The translations under genes and the position numbers were made by a program. Positions 28,941 to 37,287 of a DNA stretch of 64,000 nucleotides are shown in pieces; positions within the stretch are counted from its first letter, which is position 1; the number at the start of each line of letters is the position of its first letter. Origin of the DNA: Castellaniella sp035707805 (GTDB lineage Bacteria; Pseudomonadota; Gammaproteobacteria; Burkholderiales; Burkholderiaceae_B); contig DASSTS010000035.1 in assembly GCA_035707805.1 (NCBI GenBank), positions 1 to 64,000 on the forward strand. Reading direction: 5' to 3'. The notes below the pieces were generated by a model. It was not told the DNA's origin, did no database searches, and saw only the letters and a list, made by a program, of their open reading frames with translations.

Positions 28941-29546
28941 ATGCATATGAATCCCCTGGCCAAGCAACATCTGCAGATGGTGGAGTCCCTGGGCGATGAA
29001 CACATCGGCCTGGAGGCCCGCGTGCAGGCTGACGATCACCTGGACACGCGGATCTGGCTGCGGCTGCTGGCCTGCTCCAACCAGATCGAGCAGCAGATCC
29101 GCAAGCTGCTGCGCACCCGCATCGCCACCAGCCTGCGGCGCTTCGACTACATGGCCCAGCTGGACCGCCATCCGGAGGGCCTGCGCATGAAGGTGCTGTC
29201 GGGCTATCTGATGGTCACCGGCGGCAACGTCACCGGCCTGACCGATGAACTGGTCAAGGACGGCCTGGTGCGGCGCGTGGAGGACCCGGAGGACCGGCGG
29301 TCCTGTTTCGTCAGCCTGACCCCGCTGGGGCGGGAGCAGTTCGCCGCCATGGCGGTGGAACACGAGAAGTGGCTGACCGAGATGTTCCGCGGTCTGCCCC
29401 AGGACCACAAGGAATCCCTGTACGCGTTGCTGGGCGAGCTGCGCCTGCACCTGGCGCAGCGCCAGCCCGAGCTGGAAGCCGCCGCGCGCAAGGCGCCCCA
29501 GGCCGCCGCCGCCCGATCCCGACCCCGGAGGAAACCCCATGACTGA
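28941..29546 (+). CDS. MarR-family transcriptional regulator
   Basis: This 201-residue winged-helix regulator has a recognition helix region around VTGLTDELVKDGLV and the wing RRVEDPEDRRSCFVSLT, typical of MarR. It likely represses the operon and is released by a CoA thioester or aromatic ligand, as in related aromatic-acid regulators. A candidate operator lies at 25722-25760. GGAG upstream fits the ATG at 28941, though a second ATG at 28947 is possible. Its end overlaps the next gene by 8 bp. The C-terminal tail is Ala/Arg-rich and probably disordered. Confidence 0.9.
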   Translation: MHMNPLAKQHLQMVESLGDEHIGLEARVQADDHLDTRIWLRLLACSNQIEQQIRKLLRTRIATSLRRFDYMAQLDRHPEGLRMKVLSGYLMVTGGNVTGLTDELVKDGLVRRVEDPEDRRSCFVSLTPLGREQFAAMAVEHEKWLTEMFRGLPQDHKESLYALLGELRLHLAQRQPELEAAARKAPQAAAARSRPRRKPHD

Positions 29547-30393
29547 ATCCGTCATCGATCCCGGCCTGCTGGCCGGCAACCGCCGCCCCATGGCGTCCTA
29601 CGAGGCGCGCCATTTCCTGTGGCAGGCCGGCGGGGGTGTCGCCACCATCACGCTGAACCGGCCCGAGCGCAAGAATCCGTTGACCTTCGACAGCTATGCC
29701 GAGCTGCGCGACCTCTTCCACCAGCTCAAATGGGCGGACGACGTCAGGACCGTGGTGCTGGCCGGCGCAGGCGACAATTTCTGTTCCGGCGGCGACGTGC
29801 ACGAGATCATCGGCCCGCTGATCGGCCTGAAGGCCCCGGAACTGCTGATGTTCACGCGCATGACGGGCGAACTCGTCAAGGCGATGCGGGCCTGCCCCCA
29901 GCCCATCGTGGCGGCGGTGGACGGCGTATGCGCCGGCGCGGGGGCCATCCTCGCCATGGCCTCGGACCTGCGCCTGGGCACCGTGCGCAGCAAGACGGCC
30001 TTCCTGTTCAACCGGGTCGGGCTGGCGGGCTGCGACATGGGGGCCTGCGCCCTGCTGCCGCGCATCGTGGGACAGGGCCGCGCGAGTGAACTGCTCTATA
30101 CCGGCCGCAGCCTGGGCGGTGAAGAGGCGGAACGCTGGGGCTTCTTCAACCGGCTGTGCGCCCCCGAGGCCCTGCTGGACGAGGCCGGGGCGCTGGCCGC
30201 GCAGCTGGCGGGCGGCCCGGCGTTCGCCAATGGCATCACCAAGACCATGCTGCACCAGGAATGGGCCATGACGATCGACCAGGCCATCGAGGCCGAGGCC
30301 CAGGCCCAGGCGATCTGCATGCTGACCCAGGATTTCGGCCGGGCCTACGAGGCTTTCGCCGCCCGGCGCAAGCCCGAGTTCCAGGGAGACTGA
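29539..30393 (+). CDS. Enoyl-CoA hydratase/isomerase family protein
   Basis: This 284-residue crotonase-fold protein has oxyanion-hole segments AGDNFCSGGDVHEI and GVCAGAGAILAMASDLRLG. An N-terminal extension of about 25 residues precedes the first strand. In this operon it would hydrate, or hydrolytically open, an enoyl-CoA formed from the reduced aminobenzoyl-CoA ring. Which reaction applies cannot be settled from sequence. It is translationally coupled to the MarR gene upstream, and the next gene begins 1 bp after its stop. Confidence 0.88.
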   Translation: MTESVIDPGLLAGNRRPMASYEARHFLWQAGGGVATITLNRPERKNPLTFDSYAELRDLFHQLKWADDVRTVVLAGAGDNFCSGGDVHEIIGPLIGLKAPELLMFTRMTGELVKAMRACPQPIVAAVDGVCAGAGAILAMASDLRLGTVRSKTAFLFNRVGLAGCDMGACALLPRIVGQGRASELLYTGRSLGGEEAERWGFFNRLCAPEALLDEAGALAAQLAGGPAFANGITKTMLHQEWAMTIDQAIEAEAQAQAICMLTQDFGRAYEAFAARRKPEFQGD

Positions 30394-30394
30394 G

Positions 30395-31570
30395 GTGGCG
30401 GATACCGCATATCTGGACTGGCCTTTCTTCGAACCGCACCACCGCGAGCTGGTGCAACGCCTGGACGCCTGGGCGGCCCGGCGGGTCGAGCCGGTCCACG
30501 GACCGGACGTCGACCAGGCCTGCCGCTCGCTGGTGCGCATGCTGGGCGAGGACGGCTGGCTGCGCCACGCCGTGGCCGGCACGGCGCAAGGCGGGGCGGG
30601 CAATGCCATCGACACGCGGGCCATCTGCCTGATCCGCGAGACCCTGGCGCGGCATTCGGGCATCGCCGATTTCGCCTTTGCCATGCAGGGGCTGGGCTCG
30701 GGCGCAATCTCCCTGGAAGGCACGGCCGCGCAACGGCAGCATTACCTGCCGCGCGTGGTGGCGGGGCAGGCGATCGCCGCCTTCGCCCTGTCGGAGCCGG
30801 ACGCGGGCTCGGATGTCGCCGCGCTGTCCTGCGCGGCCCGGGCCGATGGCGGGCACTATGTGCTCGACGGCGAGAAGACCTGGATCTCCAACGGCGGGAT
30901 CGCGGATTTCTACGTGGTGTTCGCCCGGACGGGCGAGGCGCCCGGCGCCCGGGGCATCTCAGCCTTCATCGTGGATGCCGGCACGCCGGGTTTCGAAATC
31001 GCCGAGCGCATCGAGGTGATTGCGCCGCACCCGCTGGCCCGGCTGCGTTTCGACGGCTGCCGCATCCCCGCCGGCCAGCGCCTGGGGGCGCCCGGCCAGG
31101 GCTTCAAGCTGGCCATGCGCACCCTGGACGTATTCCGGACCTCGGTGGCGGCGGCGGCCCTGGGCTTTGCCCGTCGGGCGCTGGACGAAGCCCTGGCGCG
31201 CGCCGTGTCGCGGCGCATGTTCCAGGGCGCCCTGGCCGACTTCCAGCTGACGCAGGCGCGCCTGGCGCAGATGGCGACCGCCATCGACAGCGCCGCCTTG
31301 CTGACCTACCGGGCCGCCTGGCTGCGCGACCAGGGCCGCCCCGTGACGCGGGAAGCCGCAATGGCCAAGATGACCGCCACCGAGAACGCCCAGCAGGTGA
31401 TCGATGCCGCCGTGCAGCTGTTCGGCGGCCTGGGCGTCGTGCGCGAGCAGCCCGTGGAGCGCCTGTACCGCGAGATCCGCGCCCTGCGCATCTACGAAGG
31501 CGCGACCGAGGTGCAGCAACTGATCATTGCCCGCGAACTGCTCAAGGCGGCCCAGGCGCCGCCCGGCTGA
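30395..31570 (+). CDS. Acyl-CoA dehydrogenase family protein
   Basis: This 391-residue flavoprotein has FAD/substrate-binding segments AFALSEPDAGSDVAAL and GEKTWISNGGIADFYVV, and a C-terminal RIYEGATEVQQLIIARELL carrying the catalytic-base glutamate of the main family. It should introduce a double bond into a CoA ester in the ring-degradation sequence. The start is GTG at 30395, preceded by AGGGAG at about 30383-30388 within the end of the upstream gene. Confidence 0.9.
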   Translation: MADTAYLDWPFFEPHHRELVQRLDAWAARRVEPVHGPDVDQACRSLVRMLGEDGWLRHAVAGTAQGGAGNAIDTRAICLIRETLARHSGIADFAFAMQGLGSGAISLEGTAAQRQHYLPRVVAGQAIAAFALSEPDAGSDVAALSCAARADGGHYVLDGEKTWISNGGIADFYVVFARTGEAPGARGISAFIVDAGTPGFEIAERIEVIAPHPLARLRFDGCRIPAGQRLGAPGQGFKLAMRTLDVFRTSVAAAALGFARRALDEALARAVSRRMFQGALADFQLTQARLAQMATAIDSAALLTYRAAWLRDQGRPVTREAAMAKMTATENAQQVIDAAVQLFGGLGVVREQPVERLYREIRALRIYEGATEVQQLIIARELLKAAQAPPG

Positions 31571-31650
31571 GGCGTCCGCAGTCCGTCCGCGCCACGAGAG
31601 GCCCGAAGGCCCCGGCGACCCCGAGGAATTCCAGGATCAGGAGACAAACC

Positions 31651-33261
31651 ATGAGCAGCGCCCATCAGGATACGTTCGCACGCGACCATCTGCCGCCCGC
31701 CGATGAACAGCCGGAGTTCCGCTTCGATCTGCCGGAGCTGCGCTTTCCGGCGCAGTTGAATTGCGCGGCCGAACTGCTGGACCGCCACGTGCGCGAGGGG
31801 CGGGGCGGCCGCGTCTGCATCCGCGCGCCCGGCCTGGCCTGGACCTATGCCGACCTGCAGGACAAGGCCAACCGCATCGCCAACGTCCTGGTGCGCGACA
31901 TGGGCCTGGTGCCCGGCAACCGCGTGCTGCTGCGCGCCCCCAACAATCCCATGCTGGCCGCCTGCTGGTTCGCCGTGATCAAGGCGGGCGGCATCGCGGT
32001 GGCCACCATGCCGCTGTTGCGCGCCAAGGAGCTCAAGGCCATCATCGACATCGGGCAGGTGACGCATGCCCTGTGCGATGCGTCCCTGGCCGAGGAAATG
32101 GCGCTGGCCGCGGCGCAGATGCCGGTGCTGCGGCATCTGCGGCATTTCAACCATGCCGGCCCGGACGGCCTGGAGGCGCTGATGGGACGGGCCTCGCCGG
32201 ATTTCGTCAATGCCGACACGGCCGCCGACGACACCTGCATCCTCGGCTTCACGTCCGGCACGACCGGCGTGCCCAAGGCCACCATGCACTTCCATCGGGA
32301 CGTCATGGCCATCTGCGAATGCTGGCCCCGCCATGTGCTGCGGCCCGTCCAGGACGACGTGTTCATCGGCAGCCCGCCTCTGGCCTTCACCTTCGGCCTG
32401 GGCGGGCTGCTGCTCTTCCCCCTGCATGCGGGCGCCTCGACGGTGCTGCTGGAGAAGGCCAGTCCGCCGCAGCTGCTGGACGCCATCCAGGCCTTCGGGG
32501 CCACGGTGCTGTTCACGGCGCCGACGTCCTACCGGACGCTGGCCGTGCGGGGCACGGAGCTGCGCCGCACGGCGCTGCGCAAGTGCGTGTCGGCGGGCGA
32601 GGCCCTGCCCGCCTCGACCCGCGCCCAGTGGAAGGAGGCGACCGGCATCGAGATGATCGACGGCATCGGTTCGACCGAGATGCTGCACATCTTCATCTCC
32701 CATGACGAGGCCGGCGCCCGTCCCGGCGCCACCGGCATCCCGGTACCCGGCTACCGGGCCAAGGTAGTGGACGAGGAGGGGCGGGAAGTGCCGCCGGGCA
32801 CCATCGGACGGCTCGCCGTCCAGGGCCCGACCGGCTGCCGCTACCTGGCCGACGAGCGGCAGAAAAAATATGTCCAGAACGGCTGGAACCTGACGGGCGA
32901 CGCCTACCTGATGGACGCCGACGGATATTTCTTCTACCAGGCGCGCACGGACGATATGATCATCTCCTCGGGCTACAACATCGCCGCCCCCGACGTCGAG
33001 GAGGCCCTGATGCAGCACCCGGCCGTGGCCGAATGCGCCGTGATCGGCGTGCCCGACCCCGAGCGCGGCCAGCTGGTCAAGGCCTTCGTCGTGCTGCGCA
33101 GCGGGCACGCGGGCGACGAGACCATGAGAAAGACGCTGCAGGATTTCGTCAAGGCCACCATCGCGCCGTACAAATATCCCCGCGCCCTGGATTTCGTGGA
33201 CGGACTGCCGCGCACGCAGACCGGCAAGCTGCAGCGGTTCAAATTGCACGAGGCGGCCTGA
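31651..33261 (+). CDS. Aryl-CoA ligase, probably 2-aminobenzoate-CoA ligase
   Basis: This 536-residue AMP-forming ligase has the P-loop FTSGTTGVPKATMHFH, adenylate motif GIGSTEMLHIF, hinge YQARTDDMIISSGYNI, and the C-terminal catalytic lysine in RTQTGKLQRFKL. The N terminus (DTFARDHLPP, LNCAAELLDRHV) resembles the benzoate/2-aminobenzoate-CoA ligase group. Activating anthranilate to anthraniloyl-CoA fits the monooxygenase/reductase fusion at the head of the operon. Benzoate or another substituted benzoate is the main alternative. An 80-bp gap separates it from the dehydrogenase gene. Confidence 0.85.
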   Translation: MSSAHQDTFARDHLPPADEQPEFRFDLPELRFPAQLNCAAELLDRHVREGRGGRVCIRAPGLAWTYADLQDKANRIANVLVRDMGLVPGNRVLLRAPNNPMLAACWFAVIKAGGIAVATMPLLRAKELKAIIDIGQVTHALCDASLAEEMALAAAQMPVLRHLRHFNHAGPDGLEALMGRASPDFVNADTAADDTCILGFTSGTTGVPKATMHFHRDVMAICECWPRHVLRPVQDDVFIGSPPLAFTFGLGGLLLFPLHAGASTVLLEKASPPQLLDAIQAFGATVLFTAPTSYRTLAVRGTELRRTALRKCVSAGEALPASTRAQWKEATGIEMIDGIGSTEMLHIFISHDEAGARPGATGIPVPGYRAKVVDEEGREVPPGTIGRLAVQGPTGCRYLADERQKKYVQNGWNLTGDAYLMDADGYFFYQARTDDMIISSGYNIAAPDVEEALMQHPAVAECAVIGVPDPERGQLVKAFVVLRSGHAGDETMRKTLQDFVKATIAPYKYPRALDFVDGLPRTQTGKLQRFKLHEAA

Positions 33262-33326
33262 CGCCGCCCCCGCGGCGCGCCGGGCCGCTTTCATCGGATG
33301 TTCCGAGCATCACAGGAGTGTTTTAC

Positions 33327-33719
33327 ATGCAGGTTCTACTTCCTCCGGGCTGGCCCCGGCCCAAGGGCTATGCCAACGGAGTGGCTGCCCGAGGCCGCAT
33401 GGTGTTCGTGGCGGGGATGATCGGCTGGGACGCGCAGGGCGTGTTCCACACCGACGACCTGGCGGGCCAGGTGCGCCAGGCCTTGCAGAACATCGTCGAG
33501 GTCCTGGCCGAGGGCGGCGCCAGGCCCGAGCACATCGTGCGCATGACCTGGTACGTCACCGACAAGCAGGAGTACGTCGCCGCCTACCCGGAGATCGGCA
33601 AGGCCTTCCGCGAACTGATCGGCAGCTTCAATGCCGCCATGACGGCGGTGCAGGTCGCGGCCCTGATCGAGGACCGCGCCAAGGTCGAGATCGAGGTCAC
33701 CGCCGTGATCCCGGATTAG
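33327..33719 (+). CDS. Rid (YjgF/YER057c/UK114) family protein without the canonical arginine
   Basis: This 130-residue protein has a single Rid domain (FVAGMIGWDAQG; QALQNIVEVLAEGGA; KVEIEVTAVI). RidA deaminases hydrolyse imines and enamines and use an arginine in the VARLP segment (Arg105 in E. coli RidA) to hold the substrate carboxylate. Here the matching segment reads VAALIED, so alanine replaces that arginine. The 2-aminobenzoyl-CoA pathway makes an enamine-containing ring whose carboxylate is masked as a thioester. A modified Rid protein could act on it, but this is inference. CAGGAG at 33312-33317 supports the start. Confidence 0.85.
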   Translation: MQVLLPPGWPRPKGYANGVAARGRMVFVAGMIGWDAQGVFHTDDLAGQVRQALQNIVEVLAEGGARPEHIVRMTWYVTDKQEYVAAYPEIGKAFRELIGSFNAAMTAVQVAALIEDRAKVEIEVTAVIPD

Positions 33720-33791
33720 CCCGTCGCCCGCCGCCGGCCGGACGGGAGGGGTTAAACTGCATGCCAGTTTCCGCTCGCCCACAGGTTCGCC

Positions 33792-34430
33792 ATGCCCATC
33801 CATGAAATCCGCCATCCCCTGATCCGCCACAAGCTGGGCCTGATGCGGCGGGCCGACCTCAGCACCAAGAACTTTCGCGAGATGGCGCAGGAGATCGGTT
33901 CGCTGCTGACCTACGAGGCCACCAAGGACCTGCCGCTGGAACCCGCCCGCATCACCGGCTGGGCCGGCGAGCTGGACGTGGAAAAGCTCGCGGGCAAGAA
34001 GGTCACGGTCGTTCCGATCCTGCGGGCGGGCATCGGCATGCTGGACGGCGTGCTGAACCTGATCCCCGGCGCCAAGGTCAGCGCGGTGGGCATCGCCCGC
34101 AACGAGCAGACCCTGCAGGCGCAGCCCTACCTGGAAAAACTGGTGGGGCAGCTCGATCAGCGCCTGGCGCTGATCATCGATCCCATGCTGGCCACCGGCG
34201 GATCCATGGTGGCGGCCATCGACATGCTCAAGCAGGCCGGCTGCCGCAACGTGCGGGCCCTGGTGCTGGTCGCGGCGCCCGAGGGCATCGCCGCGGTCGA
34301 TCGGGCGCATCCGGACGTGCATATCTACACCGCCTCGATCGACAGCCACCTGAACGAGGACGGCTACATCATCCCGGGCCTGGGTGACGCGGGCGACCGG
34401 ATCTTCGGCACCCGCCAGAAGACCGACTGA
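33792..34430 (+). CDS. upp: Uracil phosphoribosyltransferase
   Basis: This 212-residue pyrimidine-salvage enzyme joins uracil and PRPP to give UMP. The PRPP-binding loop is LIIDPMLATGGSM, the N terminus IRHPLIRHKLGLMR is typical, and the uracil-binding end is DGYIIPGLGDAGDRIFGT. Length is normal. It stands alone after the aminobenzoyl-CoA operon. Confidence 0.97.
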   Translation: MPIHEIRHPLIRHKLGLMRRADLSTKNFREMAQEIGSLLTYEATKDLPLEPARITGWAGELDVEKLAGKKVTVVPILRAGIGMLDGVLNLIPGAKVSAVGIARNEQTLQAQPYLEKLVGQLDQRLALIIDPMLATGGSMVAAIDMLKQAGCRNVRALVLVAAPEGIAAVDRAHPDVHIYTASIDSHLNEDGYIIPGLGDAGDRIFGTRQKTD

Positions 34431-34547
34431 GCCCGCCGCCGTCGCCAGAAACCTTGATCTGTCGCATGCCAGTACAGTTTCTGACATTTGGGGCCGGGCC
34501 GATCGGGTAGGATAAGGGGTACCTCAGTCTGATCGAAGGAGCTTTTG

Positions 34548-34871
34548 ATGGCCACTCGTAAGCAAATTGCCACCCAATCCGCGGGCGACGCCCTGATCGA
34601 AGACCTGAAATCCAGCCTTGACCAGGCCGAACAACTGCTGCGCGAGGCCGCCGAGGCCACCGGCGACAAGGCCGCCGACCTGCGCGCGCGCGCCCTGCAG
34701 GCGCTGGACCAGGGACGCATGGTCCTGGCGGACACCCAGGCCAATCTGCTCGAGCAGGGCCGCAAGGTCGTCCATGACACCGATGAGTACGTCCAGGCCA
34801 ATCCCTGGAAGGCGGTGGGCTTTGCCGGCGTCGCGGGCCTGTTGCTGGGCGCCATCCTGACGCGGCGCTGA
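34548..34871 (+). CDS. DUF883 (ElaB/YqjD-type) ribosome- and membrane-associated protein
   Basis: This 107-residue protein has an amphipathic, probably coiled N-terminal helix region rich in Ala, Glu, Asp and Gln. It ends in one membrane helix (AVGFAGVAGLLLGAILTRR). This is the ElaB/YqjD layout, a tail-anchored inner-membrane protein that binds stationary-phase ribosomes in E. coli. ATG 34548 follows GAAGGAG at 34535-34541. The next two genes complete a yqjD-yqjE-yqjK-like set. Confidence 0.88.
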   Translation: MATRKQIATQSAGDALIEDLKSSLDQAEQLLREAAEATGDKAADLRARALQALDQGRMVLADTQANLLEQGRKVVHDTDEYVQANPWKAVGFAGVAGLLLGAILTRR

Positions 34872-34876
34872 TCCCC

Positions 34877-35323
34877 ATGGGGACGCTGGGTCATGCCGTG
34901 GCGGATCTGGCGGCGCAGTTTGCCGCGCTGGTCGGCACGCGGCTGGAACTCCTCGGCCTGGAGGCGCAGGACACGCGCGACCGCCTGCTGTGCCGGCTGG
35001 CGATGCTGCTGGCCGCCGCAGTCTGCCTGTTGCTGGCCCTGCTGGTCGCCACGCTGACCGTGGCCCTTTATTTCTGGCCGACCGAACACCGATTCCTGGC
35101 ATTGGGCCTGCTGGCCCTGGTGTACGCGGTGCTGGGAGTGGGCCTGGCGGTCTGCCTGCTGCGGGGCCTGCGGCGGGATCCGGCGCCCTTCTCGGTCACG
35201 GCCGAGGTGCTGCGCCAGGACGCCCAGTCCTTCGCGCACCGCCCGCCGCGGCCCGACGCCTCCGTTCCCGCGCCGGTCCCGGACACCGTGGATCCGGGCG
35301 GCGCTTACCGGGAAATGCCATGA
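34877..35323 (+). CDS. YqjE-like (phage holin family) membrane protein
   Basis: This 148-residue protein has two hydrophobic helices (LAMLLAAAVCLLLALLVATL and FLALGLLALVYAVLGVGLA) joined by a short loop, followed by a cytoplasmic proline-rich tail. The N-terminal AAQFAALVGTRLELLGLEAQD matches the YqjE/DUF1469 family. Function is unknown. It starts 5 bp after the DUF883 gene and overlaps the next start by 4 bp. Confidence 0.85.
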   Translation: MGTLGHAVADLAAQFAALVGTRLELLGLEAQDTRDRLLCRLAMLLAAAVCLLLALLVATLTVALYFWPTEHRFLALGLLALVYAVLGVGLAVCLLRGLRRDPAPFSVTAEVLRQDAQSFAHRPPRPDASVPAPVPDTVDPGGAYREMP

Positions 35324-35655
35324 TGCCGCCCGCCGTCCCGCCCCGCACCGCCCAGCAACGCCGCCTGCGCATCGAATTGCTGCGCGTGCAGGCGGGCTAT
35401 GAACGCCTGGCGCTGCGCCGGGATGCCTGCCGCCTGGCTGGCGCCCTGCAGCCCCAGGCCCTGGTCGGCCAGGTCAGCGACCACCTGCGTTCCACGGGCC
35501 TGGGCTGGCTGGGCATGGGCCTGAGGGCGCTACGCCGCTATCCGCTGATGGGATCGCTGCTGGGCTCGGTGCTCGGCACCGGCGGCGGCCGGCGCGTGGC
35601 GCTGAAGACCGCCCTGATCGCCGGCCTGGTCTGGCTCGGCAAGCGCAAGCATTAG
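35320..35655 (+). CDS. YqjK-like small protein
   Basis: This 111-residue basic protein starts at ATG 35320, which overlaps the upstream TGA; a second ATG follows immediately. The N-terminal half is Arg/Gln-rich and helical. The C-terminal half has weakly hydrophobic segments (MGSLLGSVLG; LKTALIAGLVWLGK). Its place after DUF883 and YqjE genes fits YqjK. No catalytic motif is visible. Confidence 0.75.
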   Translation: MMPPAVPPRTAQQRRLRIELLRVQAGYERLALRRDACRLAGALQPQALVGQVSDHLRSTGLGWLGMGLRALRRYPLMGSLLGSVLGTGGGRRVALKTALIAGLVWLGKRKH

Positions 35656-35671
35656 TCCGCCGCCCGCATCC

Positions 35672-37216
35672 CTACAGGCCCAACTGGTCCCACATGGCGT
35701 CGACGCGTTGCTTGACCTCGTCGCTCATGCGGATGGGGCGTCCCCATTCGCGCTGCGTCTCGCCCGGCCATTTATTGGTCGCGTCCAAGCCCATCTTGCC
35801 CCCCAGGCCCGAGACCGGCGAGGCGAAATCCAGGTAGTCGATGGGCGTGTTGTCCACCAGCACGGTGTCGCGCACCGGATCCATGCGAGTGGTCATGGCC
35901 CAGATGACCTCGGGCCAGCTGCGCACGTCGATGTCCTCGTCCACCACGACGATGAACTTGGTGTACATGAATTGCCGCAGCACGCTCCACAGCCCGAACA
36001 GGATGCGCTTGGCATGGCCGGGATACTGCTTGCGGATCGACACCACGGCCAGGCGGTAGCTGCAGCCCTCGGGCGGCAGGTAGAAGTCCGTGATCTCCGG
36101 GAACTGGCGCCTGAGCAGCGGCACGAAGACCTCGTTCAGGGCGACGCCCAGCACCGCCGGCTCGTCGGGCGGCTTGCCGGTATAGGTGCTGTGGTACAGC
36201 GGATTGCGGCGGTGGGTAATGCGCTCGACCGTGAAGACCGGGAACCAGTCCTGTTCGTTGTAGTAGCCGGTGTGGTCGCCGTAGGGACCTTCCAGCGCCA
36301 TCTCGTAGCCGGTGTCCGGCGGCGGCGCGGCGCCGTCCGGCGCGGCCGGGGGCAGGGCGCGGGGATCGGAGGCCGGCAGGATGTGGCCTTCCAGCACGAT
36401 CTCGGCCTGGGCGGGCACCTGCAGCTCGCTGCCCAGGGCGGCCGCGAGCTCCGTGCGCGAGCCGCGCAGCAGTCCGGCGAACTGGTATTCCGACAGGCTG
36501 TCGGGGATGGGGGTCACCGCCGCCAGCAGCGTCGCGGGATCGGTGCCCAGGGCCACGGCGATGGGAAAGGGCTTGCCGGGGTGGGCCAGGCAGTGGTCGC
36601 GGAAATCCAGGGCGCCGCCGCGGTGCGACAGCCAGCGCATGATGAGCTTGTTGCGGCCGATCAGTTGCTGGCGGTAGATGCCGAGGTTCTGGCGCCGGGC
36701 CTTGGGGCCGCGCGTGATCACCAGGCCCCAGGTCAGCAGGGGGGCCACGTCCTCCGGCCAGCAGCTTTGCAGCGGCAGGGCGTTCAGGTCCACGTCGCCG
36801 GCCTCGATGACGACCTCCTGGCAGGCGGCGGAGCGCACCTCGCGCGGATTCATGTCCCAGAGCGCCGATTTCAGCATGGCGACCTTGGACAGCGCATCGC
36901 GCATGCCGTGGGGCGGCGTCGGTTCGCGCAGCGAGGCGAGCAGCTCGCCCGTGTCGCGCAGCGCCGAGACGTCCTGCGCGCCCATGCCCCAGGCCACCCG
37001 CTGCGGGGTGCCGAACAGATTGGTCAGGACCGGAATCGGGCCGGGGCGCCCGGCGTGCAGCGGGCGCTCGAACAGCAGGGCCGGGCCGCCGGCCCGCAGG
37101 ACGCGGTCGCTGATCTCGGTCATTTCGAGCTGTGTGGAGACCGGGTGGCCGATGCGTTTGAGCTGGCCCTGGCGTTCAAGCTGGGCGATGAAGTCCCGGA
37201 GGTCGCGGTATTTCAC
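35672..37216 (-). CDS. ubiD: 4-hydroxy-3-polyprenylbenzoate decarboxylase
   Basis: This 514-residue prenyl-FMN-dependent decarboxylase acts in ubiquinone synthesis. Family segments include MKYRDLRDFIAQLERQGQL at the N terminus, LALEGPYGDHTGYYNE (seen as ALEGPYGDHTGYY), RNPLYHSTYTG, and the C-terminal VVVDEDIDVRSWPEVIWA. The E(x)nR/K and Glu-rich active site region around EGPYGDHT is intact. It converges with the yqjK-like gene with a 16-bp gap. Confidence 0.95.
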   Translation of the reverse strand: MKYRDLRDFIAQLERQGQLKRIGHPVSTQLEMTEISDRVLRAGGPALLFERPLHAGRPGPIPVLTNLFGTPQRVAWGMGAQDVSALRDTGELLASLREPTPPHGMRDALSKVAMLKSALWDMNPREVRSAACQEVVIEAGDVDLNALPLQSCWPEDVAPLLTWGLVITRGPKARRQNLGIYRQQLIGRNKLIMRWLSHRGGALDFRDHCLAHPGKPFPIAVALGTDPATLLAAVTPIPDSLSEYQFAGLLRGSRTELAAALGSELQVPAQAEIVLEGHILPASDPRALPPAAPDGAAPPPDTGYEMALEGPYGDHTGYYNEQDWFPVFTVERITHRRNPLYHSTYTGKPPDEPAVLGVALNEVFVPLLRRQFPEITDFYLPPEGCSYRLAVVSIRKQYPGHAKRILFGLWSVLRQFMYTKFIVVVDEDIDVRSWPEVIWAMTTRMDPVRDTVLVDNTPIDYLDFASPVSGLGGKMGLDATNKWPGETQREWGRPIRMSDEVKQRVDAMWDQLGL

Positions 37217-37287
37217 AGAGTCTATTCAATCAGGTTACAGTGTCGTCGTGCCACAGATTACCATCCGACCGTCTGCCGGAGGCATCC

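Noticed and set aside
34481..34513. Possible promoter (CATTTG and TAGGAT) before the DUF883 gene
   Set aside because: Both hexamers are poor matches and several other placements are equally good, so I do not list it as a feature.
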